Shown piece after piece: positions 1-5,571 of a DNA stretch of 9,101 nucleotides (its first letter is position 1; every line of letters begins with the position of its first letter). Source of the stretch: UMGS1279 sp045534095 (GTDB taxonomy: Bacteria > Bacillota > Clostridia > Oscillospirales > Acutalibacteraceae); contig JAZSJA010000148.1 in the NCBI GenBank assembly GCA_045534095.1, positions 1 to 9,101 of the forward strand. Reading direction: 5' to 3'. The translations under genes and the position numbers were made by a program. The notes under the pieces are model-generated. The model saw nothing but the letters and a program-made list of their open reading frames with translations. It was not told the origin of the DNA and did not search any database.

Positions 1-71
1 GTCTTGCACAGAGTAAAGCCAATGATTGCAAATATAAAAAGAATGGCTACCTGCTTAAAAATGGTTAGCAT
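1..71 (-). CDS. N-terminus of a probable AEC-family membrane transporter (partial, runs off the left edge)
   Basis: Reading the minus strand from the ATG at 69-71 gives 23 complete codons before the window ends: MLTIFKQVAILFIFAIIGF followed by TLCK. This is one hydrophobic segment that begins right after a short polar start and ends in a Lys. The pattern Q-V-x-I-L-F-x(4)-I/V-G-F-x(3)-K is what I associate with the first transmembrane helix of AEC (auxin efflux carrier-like) permeases of Firmicutes, which export or import small organic acids. The start is well supported: AGAGGTGA lies 6 nt upstream and a perfect-consensus sigma-A promoter lies 20 nt upstream. It is a separate unit from the large gene on its right, because a terminator lies between them. 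With only 23 residues visible the family call is tentative; another membrane protein or a lipoprotein-like signal segment is possible. That a real gene starts here is much surer than its identity. Confidence 0.6.
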   Translation of the reverse strand, partial: MLTIFKQVAILFIFAIIGFTLCK

Positions 72-77
72 TTTTTG

Positions 78-85
78 TCACCTCT
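78..85 (-). promoter_or_regulatory. Ribosome binding site of the left-edge gene
   Basis: The minus strand reads AGAGGTGA, then CAAAAA, then ATG. The match to the anti-Shine-Dalgarno sequence and the 6-nt spacing fix the start codon at 69-71 of a gene too short in this window to stand out otherwise. Confidence 0.8.
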
Positions 86-91
86 TTAAGT

Positions 92-119
92 ATTATACCG
101 AAATAGAAATCAATGTCAA
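92..119 (-). promoter_or_regulatory. Perfect-consensus sigma-A promoter of the left-edge gene
   Basis: On the minus strand the -35 box TTGACA (114-119) and the -10 box TATAAT (92-97) are both exact consensus, with a 16-nt spacer. Transcription would start near 85-88, leaving a very short leader that is mostly the ribosome binding site. No operator-like palindrome is visible between promoter and start, so nothing in the sequence suggests elaborate control. Confidence 0.8.
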
Positions 120-200
120 GAGTTGGAATTTTTTAATAGGATATAAATTATAAACGCCTGATAAATTGTTATTTGAAACGCATAAATTTTGGGTGATAAT

Positions 201-310
201 TGTAGGGGATGGCGGTCTCACGCTGCGGCCTTCGGTCCCTCAGCGGCTCTAACAGTCCACCGGACTGTTATTCACTACCGCTTCGCAGCTAAAGCTACCC
301 GACATCCCTA
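201..310. repeat. 110-bp hairpin-rich unit with imperfect terminal inverted repeats
   Basis: The ends match as imperfect inverted repeats: TAGGGGATGGCGG on the left, TAGGGATGTCGGG on the minus strand at 298-310. Inside are a perfect 9-bp stem with a 3-nt loop (250-270, arms TAACAGTCC and GGACTGTTA) and a 5-bp stem (221-225 with 241-245) that encloses a C(TTCG)G tetraloop-like sequence at 230-235. The unit is more GC-rich than the surrounding AT-rich DNA. It could be a small mobile repeat or a structured RNA segment. Confidence 0.6.
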
Positions 311-375
311 AAAAGGTCAGCACCGATAAATGGTTTGCACAATCTTTAAAAATCCCATAAATAAAGGGTTTTAAC

Positions 376-459
376 GTAGGGAATGGGCTTGCTCGTTCCG
401 CATAAATACCGCAAAATTCAATTGTTTTTTCACGGAACGACACGCAGGTCGTTCCCTAC
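376..459. repeat. Inverted pair of short palindromic repeats
   Basis: Two copies of the same palindromic unit face each other. The left copy has an 8-bp stem with two G-T wobbles (380-387 with 392-399, loop CTTG). The right copy has a perfect 8-bp stem GGAACGAC/GTCGTTCC (434-441 with 448-455, 6-nt loop). The copies also pair with each other: GTAGGGAA (376-383) with TTCCCTAC (452-459), and CGTTCCG (394-400) with CGGAACG (433-439). The segment can therefore fold either as two small hairpins or as one long one. Confidence 0.7.
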
Positions 460-525
460 ATTGATACCATATTTTGCACTTTTATTAGGACTACAATATC
501 GCCCATAATGTGTGCATATATCAAT

Positions 526-552
526 GGGACGTCGAGGGCGCCGTCCCCTACA
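526..552. repeat. Short palindromic repeat, right boundary of the cluster
   Basis: GGGACG (526-531) and CGTCCC (542-547) form a 6-bp stem. The unit continues into CTACA, so on the minus strand it starts TGTAGGGGACGGCG, the same end as the unit at 201. It is the inverted partner of that left end. Confidence 0.55.
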
Positions 553-589
553 GTGTTACCTCAAAATTTGCACAATAAACTATTACAAC

Positions 590-624
590 AAAAAATGCCG
601 CTCCCTTAAGGAACGGCATTTTTT
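590..624 (-). terminator. Strong rho-independent terminator, potentially bidirectional
   Basis: AAAAAATGCCG (590-600) pairs perfectly with CGGCATTTTTT (614-624), 11 bp. After one mismatch there are three more pairs and a 5-nt loop. On the minus strand it begins 12 nt after the stop codon of the large esterase gene and ends in a T-run (TTTTTTGTTG), so it should end that transcript. The T-run is also present on the plus strand, so it would stop transcription from the left as well. It separates the esterase gene from the transporter-like gene at the left edge. Confidence 0.9.
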
Positions 625-636
625 GAATATTAAACT

Positions 637-3600
637 TTAGGGTTGCATTGCAACACCGATAGAAGGAACCATTAAAGTGCCTTCGTTACATACAAATGTA
701 AGAGTAAGGTCCTGAGGAGTGTCATACACAACGTCATAATATGGCCAAACGTGACTTGCAGTATTCTTTGTGGATATATTATCTACAACTGTTTCACCAT
801 TTATAATAATGCTACCCTTACCGTATTCGCCTTCCTTTTTACTTTGATAGAGGAAAAGTGTTAAAGCGGTAACGTTTTTAAGTTCAAAGGTGACGCTCGC
901 ACCTTCTGTTTTACATTTCCAACCTGTTCCGAGAAGTGAGTTGCCTACGCTTGCGGCATAAAAGGCTTCGTTCTCATTTTCGGTAGCTTCAATCACAGTA
1001 TAACCGGGGCTGTACTGTGCGTTACTAACTAAGAATGCGGCATTTTCATAAGCTACTGTATCCTTAAAGAAGGTCTTTTCGGGAAGAGCAGGAACTGTAG
1101 TGTCAACGTTTTCAATGTTTTCATAAACACTCTCTATATAAGCGTTTATAGCGGAAGAAATCATTACGTGACCTACAATGCTTGGATGTAAACCATCTTT
1201 TGTAAGAGAATCTTCGGTTGCGGTTTTTGTTCCGTCTTCGCTTTCGGTATATTTGTACCAATCAGCAACACCTGCATCGACATATCTCCACAATGCACCG
1301 TAATGGTCAATTACAGGTACGTCATAATAAAGTAGGGTGGGGATATGACCTGTTGTTAAAGCGGTAGTAAAGCGTTTGGGGTCTGAGGAAGTGGTAGAAC
1401 CAAAAGCAACTGCAATTACGGGAATTTCTTCGCTTAAAACTTTGCGAATAATTGCCTCATAGGTTTCGCGGTAAATAAAATCGCTTTCTTCTAATGAAAT
1501 ATCATTTACACAGTAGTCAACCAAAACAAGGTCGGGGTTATGGCGAAGTACGTTAGCATCAAGTCTGTAAATACCAACGTTAGAGCCTGTTGAACCAATA
1601 CCTGCGTTTATATTATTAACAGTTATACCAAAGGTTTCTTCAAACCACTCTGAAACAAGCTTGCCATAGCTACGGTCGTTGCCATCTGCATCTTTAACGC
1701 CTTGTGTTACAGAACCGCCAATACTTGCAATGGTAAGATTCTCGCCATTTTGAGCCTTTTTAATAGCTTTTGCAATAAGAGCTTGGTTGCCCTTGTTTAT
1801 AACTGTGCTTTGATTAAAATAGTCGCTTTCGCCTGCTAAAAGTGTGGTTTTAAGGTTAGCATCTGTTAAATCCTCATAAGGCATAGCAGAAATTTCGCTA
1901 ACCATTTCGTCTTTAACGTCCCAACCTGCAAGGTGACGTGCTAATACGTTAACGTCATTAAGCTCGGTTGTTCCATTGCCATCAACATCGGTAACGGCGG
2001 GATTAACAGTAACATCCCATTTTGCAACGTACTGTGCAAGTGTTATTAAATCTTTAAGATTAACCAAATCGTCCGAATTGATATCGGGGATATATTCGGT
2101 AACTAAAGGAACGAATTTAGCAACCAAGGTTCTGTTAGCAGTAATAGTGAAGGTATAAATCTGCTCATCGCTTACCTTAACGTCATTTTCGTACCAACCA
2201 TCGAATTGATAATCGCCATAAGGAGCAGCGGTTACAGAAACATCTGTGCCCTCTTCATATTCACCGTTTCCGTATACGTAACCGTTTTCGCCTGAAACGT
2301 TAACAGAGTAGAGGATAGCGGGAACTTCGGGTTCTAAGTTATTGAAGGTTTCGTTAGCATCAATAAGAGTTTGGAGGTTAGGTAAGAATGTGTCATCATT
2401 AAGCTCTGCACGAAGTGCGTTTGCTTTTGCAATTGCATCGCCGCTATCTGCGTTTACTTCGCCGATAGCTTCGATTGCTAACTGAGTTTCGTTAGCCTTT
2501 TTGTAAAGTGCGGAAGCCTCGTGAGCTGCGTTTTTAATAGCGATTTCTTCTTCAGCGGTAATACCAATATTTGCGCCATTGTTAGCAGCAAGGGTAGAAA
2601 TAGCTTCAGTTAAATCAATATTGCAGTCAACAGCAGAAACACCTGTAAAGATTTCGTACCATACAAGGGCTGCAGCAACACGACCTTTTTCGCTAAGGTG
2701 GAAACCATCGCGAGTGAAGTTACCTTTATCAGCACTAACGCCTGCGGCAATTTCTTCCTCGGTAGGATCATTTTCGGTAGTAAACAATGTATCGCTTATT
2801 TGTCCTCTTAAACGCTGAATTGCTTCACCTGTAGGAATAATCTGAAGATAACCATAATCTCTGGAAGCCTTTAAGTAGGTATCTTTAATTGCATTGTACA
2901 TTGTAACCTGGTCGTTATCGTATAATTCGTAACCGTCTTTTTCAATGCCATCTTTATAAGCCCAAGTAGAGTGTAAAAGGATTTTAGCATTGGGGCAAAC
3001 TTCCTTAAAGTAATTTATAAGATGTTCAAGTTGGTAATTGAAGGTACTGTAATTACCACTTTGGGTACTAACCTGTTGAATGGTGATGTAATCCCAATCG
3101 GTAGCCTCTAATGCCTGGCGCATTGTGATACTGTTTCCATATCCTTTGCTGCCAGATGCCTGACGATAATTAAAGGTGTAAGCAGGGCTATTGGTAACTG
3201 AATTGCTATAATGCTTGGAGATAGGACAACCGCCGATTGAACAGTCACCAACACGGATATCTTTTCCGTCTGCTGCTGCAATTTGTGGTATGAAAGAAGT
3301 ACCATCGTTAGAGAAGCTGTTACCAAAGGCTAAAACCTTAATGGTATCTTCAGTTCTTGCTTCTTCTTGTAATTCAAGGGGATCAACAATAGTTTGGTCA
3401 GCTGACTCTTTAACCAAAATGGTATCAAGATAAATTCTGTCATCGGGGTCGGTATTTGTTCCTGATGTTTTGTAAGAAATATAAATACCATATTGCTCGA
3501 ATTCGGAGTAATCAGTGATTTTAAAGTTGAATGTAGCATTCTCCCATTTTCCTGTACCCTTTTTGTTAGTAACACCTGCTAAAGCTTTGTGATTATCCTT

Positions 3601-5451
3601 AAAAGCTACGCCATCTTCGGGGGTATAACCTACAAGGTAGATGTTGTTGATTGTGCGTTGCTTTGCATCGGTATATTCAAGCAGTTTCCAATCTAAAGAG
3701 ATGGAATAAACGGTATCGTTAACTAATTTGGATTTATCAAAGGGTATAAATATGTTCTGATACATTGCATAAACGGAGTAAGAGTTTTTACCGGTTGTGG
3801 CATCGCCTGCAGAAATTGAAGGTTTAAGCCAGGTGAGATTTGCATTAACACCACTATATACAGTAACTGCAGAGGTGGGGTCGGTTAAACTTTCAAAGCC
3901 TTCGTAGTAAACTACGTCTTCGGTAATTTCGGGCTCTTTAACAACTGCATCGGCTGTTTCAAGTAATTTAACGTCCTTAATATCAAAGATATAACCCTCT
4001 ATACCTAATTCAAGGAAGGTAAAACCAAGTGCTGCGGTTTGTGATGTTTCGTCGGCTTCATCAGCAATTGCTGTAAATTTAACTGTTACGCTTGTCCATT
4101 CTGAATAAGCGTCAGCAGCATCGGTAGTATCGCCAATGAATTTTTTGTGGTCGCTGTATGCTAAATGTGAAAACTTTTCTTTTGTAATTGTGCCAAAACT
4201 TCCTATTTGCCACTCAGCTTTAAAGCTTGGACGCCTAGACCAAGCTTCTATGCCCTTATCAGCGTTTGCACTTTGATTATAGGCATAAAGATTGTTTCCG
4301 GTGCTTGTATTTGCTATTTTGGGAGGAGAAGATACCTTTACTCCCGATGAGCCAACCTCAGGTTCATATATAAAGAAGTTAGGAGCATAGAAAGTTGAAC
4401 CATTCACTATATAAGATTCGCTAAGCTCTTTGGGGATGCGGAAATCAAAGTTAAGCTCATACTCATTACCGGGAACTAAGTTGAAAACAGGACTAAGAAG
4501 GCCTGCACCCTTTGAAGTAGTAGAGTTAACACGAGCGTAATTTATACCATCTTCACTTAAAAACTGAACGTTTTGTTTAGAACCCTGCCAATTAGTGTTA
4601 TCGGCATTATCAAAATCAGATTCTAAAATATAAGTTTGTTTGATTTCTTTTTTAGATACAAGTTTAACGTTTTTAACGTCAAAGACGTAACCATCTGATT
4701 TTAATTCTTGGAAATTAAAACCAACTGCTGCGATTTGTGATGTTTCGCCGTCTTCATCAGCAACAGCAGTAAAGTTAGCGGTTATAGTAGTCCATTCTGA
4801 ATAAGCATCAGCAGCATCGGTAGTAGCACCTAAAAGTTTTTTATGGTCGCTGTATGGTAAATGTGAATACTTTTCTTTAGTAACTGTGCCAAAACTTCCT
4901 ACTTGCCACTCAGCTTTAAAGGTTGGACGCCTAGACCAAGCTTCTATGCCCTCATCAGCGTTTGCATTTTGATTATAGGCATAAAGATTGTTTTCGGCGC
5001 TTGTATTTGCTATTTGGGGAATGGAAGACACCTTTACTCCCGATGAGCCAACCGTAGGTTCATATATAAAGAAGTTAGGAGCATAGAAAGTTGAGCCGCC
5101 TATTAAATAGGATTTACTAAGGTCTTTGGGGATACGAATTTCAAAGCTGAGTTCGTACTCGGTGTCTGGAATCAAACTAAAGGGGGTACTAACAAGACCT
5201 GCACCTTTTTGAGATGCGGAACTCTCAACACGGGCAAAGTCGTTTACGCCGTCACCGTTATCATCCATAAACGTAACGTTTGATTTTGTACCTTGCCAGT
5301 TTGTTCCGTTGGAATCATCAAAATCAGATTCCATAACAATCTCGGTTTGGTAGAGTTTTGTTTCTTCTGCCGACACTGTACTCATACCTAAAATGCTAAC
5401 AGAGCTAAAGGTAAGAATAAATGCTAACAAAATTGCTAATGTTTTTTTCAT
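637..5451 (-). CDS. Secreted dual SGNH-hydrolase protein with internal dockerin and duplicated N-terminal modules
   Basis: The protein has 1604 residues. The signal peptide is about 1-28 (KK, hydrophobic core, VSA before EE). Residues about 33-266 and 271-498 are two copies of one module; about 511-683 is a carbohydrate-binding-like beta-sandwich. The first SGNH hydrolase (about 703-935) is DUF4886-like: GNSFS with likely nucleophile Ser712, GGCPISKH at 740-747, IQQVS at 791-795, and DGFH with Asp915/His918. A helical linker and an InlB-type repeat (about 1048-1115) follow, then a type I dockerin (about 1119-1180) with two Ca-loops (D1123/N1125/D1127/D1134 and D1155/D1157/N1159/D1166). The second SGNH hydrolase (about 1238-1445) has GGSVTQG with Ser1247, NAGIG at 1282-1286, VND at 1315-1317 and DGLH with Asp1419/His1422. 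A beta-rich tail ends the protein. Both catalytic sets look intact, so two esterase activities are expected; polysaccharide de-esterification (for example deacetylation) outside the cell is inferred. The start is fixed by GGAGGAG 5 nt upstream. Confidence 0.93.
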   Translation of the reverse strand: MKKTLAILLAFILTFSSVSILGMSTVSAEETKLYQTEIVMESDFDDSNGTNWQGTKSNVTFMDDNGDGVNDFARVESSASQKGAGLVSTPFSLIPDTEYELSFEIRIPKDLSKSYLIGGSTFYAPNFFIYEPTVGSSGVKVSSIPQIANTSAENNLYAYNQNANADEGIEAWSRRPTFKAEWQVGSFGTVTKEKYSHLPYSDHKKLLGATTDAADAYSEWTTITANFTAVADEDGETSQIAAVGFNFQELKSDGYVFDVKNVKLVSKKEIKQTYILESDFDNADNTNWQGSKQNVQFLSEDGINYARVNSTTSKGAGLLSPVFNLVPGNEYELNFDFRIPKELSESYIVNGSTFYAPNFFIYEPEVGSSGVKVSSPPKIANTSTGNNLYAYNQSANADKGIEAWSRRPSFKAEWQIGSFGTITKEKFSHLAYSDHKKFIGDTTDAADAYSEWTSVTVKFTAIADEADETSQTAALGFTFLELGIEGYIFDIKDVKLLETADAVVKEPEITEDVVYYEGFESLTDPTSAVTVYSGVNANLTWLKPSISAGDATTGKNSYSVYAMYQNIFIPFDKSKLVNDTVYSISLDWKLLEYTDAKQRTINNIYLVGYTPEDGVAFKDNHKALAGVTNKKGTGKWENATFNFKITDYSEFEQYGIYISYKTSGTNTDPDDRIYLDTILVKESADQTIVDPLELQEEARTEDTIKVLAFGNSFSNDGTSFIPQIAAADGKDIRVGDCSIGGCPISKHYSNSVTNSPAYTFNYRQASGSKGYGNSITMRQALEATDWDYITIQQVSTQSGNYSTFNYQLEHLINYFKEVCPNAKILLHSTWAYKDGIEKDGYELYDNDQVTMYNAIKDTYLKASRDYGYLQIIPTGEAIQRLRGQISDTLFTTENDPTEEEIAAGVSADKGNFTRDGFHLSEKGRVAAALVWYEIFTGVSAVDCNIDLTEAISTLAANNGANIGITAEEEIAIKNAAHEASALYKKANETQLAIEAIGEVNADSGDAIAKANALRAELNDDTFLPNLQTLIDANETFNNLEPEVPAILYSVNVSGENGYVYGNGEYEEGTDVSVTAAPYGDYQFDGWYENDVKVSDEQIYTFTITANRTLVAKFVPLVTEYIPDINSDDLVNLKDLITLAQYVAKWDVTVNPAVTDVDGNGTTELNDVNVLARHLAGWDVKDEMVSEISAMPYEDLTDANLKTTLLAGESDYFNQSTVINKGNQALIAKAIKKAQNGENLTIASIGGSVTQGVKDADGNDRSYGKLVSEWFEETFGITVNNINAGIGSTGSNVGIYRLDANVLRHNPDLVLVDYCVNDISLEESDFIYRETYEAIIRKVLSEEIPVIAVAFGSTTSSDPKRFTTALTTGHIPTLLYYDVPVIDHYGALWRYVDAGVADWYKYTESEDGTKTATEDSLTKDGLHPSIVGHVMISSAINAYIESVYENIENVDTTVPALPEKTFFKDTVAYENAAFLVSNAQYSPGYTVIEATENENEAFYAASVGNSLLGTGWKCKTEGASVTFELKNVTALTLFLYQSKKEGEYGKGSIIINGETVVDNISTKNTASHVWPYYDVVYDTPQDLTLTFVCNEGTLMVPSIGVAMQP
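1912..2097 (-). other. Internal type I dockerin domain (residues about 1119-1180)
   Basis: Two 12-residue calcium loops follow the D-x-N/D-x-D/N-x(6)-D pattern: DINSDDLVNLKD at 1123-1134 and DVDGNGTTELND at 1155-1166. Each is followed by a helix (LITLAQYVAKW and VNVLARHLAGW). Type I dockerins bind cohesins on scaffoldin proteins, so this is the clearest sign that the host builds a cellulosome-like complex or attaches enzymes through cohesins. It sits between the two esterase domains instead of at the C-terminus. Confidence 0.88.
4148..4401. repeat. Direct repeat copy 2 inside the esterase gene
   Basis: This 254-bp stretch aligns without gaps to 4844-5097. By hand count about 18 positions differ, roughly 93% identity, including silent positions. 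The distance between copies is 696 bp (232 codons), so the repeat is in frame. It is the best-conserved core of the longer tandem module pair (3958-4638 and 4651-5355); outside the core the copies are clearly more diverged. Confidence 0.9.
4844..5097. repeat. Direct repeat copy 1 inside the esterase gene
   Basis: Partner of 4148-4401. Both copies encode the segment from GSTFYAPNFF through EAWSRRP to HLxYSDHKK nearly unchanged. Recombination between copies would remove or add exactly one module without a frameshift. Confidence 0.9.
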
Positions 5452-5456
5452 TAAAT

Positions 5457-5463
5457 CTCCTCC
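5457..5463 (-). promoter_or_regulatory. Ribosome binding site of the esterase gene
   Basis: The minus strand reads GGAGGAG, then ATTTA, then ATG. The strong Shine-Dalgarno match at 5-nt spacing fixes the start at 5451, immediately before a good signal peptide. Confidence 0.9.
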
Positions 5464-5484
5464 AAAAAATTTTTATACAAATAT

Positions 5485-5512
5485 ATAATATCATATTTTT
5501 TTGAAATTGCAA
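5485..5512 (-). promoter_or_regulatory. Probable sigma-A promoter with extended -10 for the esterase gene
   Basis: On the minus strand TTGCAA (5507-5512) is followed after 16 nt by TATTAT (5485-5490), with TGA just before it, an extended -10 motif. The -35 box lies within the perfect palindrome AATTGC-ATTT-GCAATT (5505-5520), which could be a regulator site. No terminator separates this gene from the phosphatase gene upstream, so it may be expressed both from here and by read-through. Confidence 0.55.
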
Positions 5513-5571
5513 ATGCAATTATCAACATACATCATTGTAAAAACAAACATATAATACTAAATATTCCTATT

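Larger units (their letters stand above)
201..552. repeat. Composite intergenic repeat cluster bounded by inverted TGTAGGGGAYGGCG ends
   Basis: The left end TGTAGGGGATGGCG (201-214) recurs inverted at 539-552 as TGTAGGGGACGGCG on the minus strand: 14 bp with one T/C difference. Similarity continues inward (GGTCTC-ACG against CCCTCGACG). Nested inside are another inverted pair (376-459) and a hairpin-rich unit (201-310). A direct 10-bp repeat TTTGCACAAT occurs at 334-343 and 567-576. No protein-coding gene is credible here; the short minus-strand reading frame across 249-443 runs through the palindromes and has no ribosome binding site that I can see. The arrangement resembles MITE-like or other dispersed palindromic repeats of clostridial intergenic regions. 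No clear target-site duplication was found at the ends. Confidence 0.65.

Noticed and set aside
249..443. A 64-codon minus-strand reading frame in the left intergenic region
   Set aside because: It runs through the palindromic repeats, has no convincing ribosome binding site, and its composition follows the repeat arms, so it is not treated as a gene.
201..552. CRISPR array or phage attachment site in the repeat cluster
   Set aside because: The repeats are inverted and nested, not regularly spaced direct repeats with unique spacers, and there is no tRNA or integrase nearby.
2579..2818. Plus-strand reading frames inside the two large genes (for example 2579-2818, 6599-6814)
   Set aside because: They lie opposite well-supported domains, lack ribosome binding sites and resemble no protein I know. 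They are antisense shadows of the long minus-strand genes.
5505..5520. Palindrome AATTGC-AAAT-GCAATT as a terminator for the phosphatase gene
   Set aside because: The stem is only 6 bp, AT-rich, and is not followed by a T-run on the minus strand. It is better read as a possible operator, and the gene pair is left without an internal terminator.
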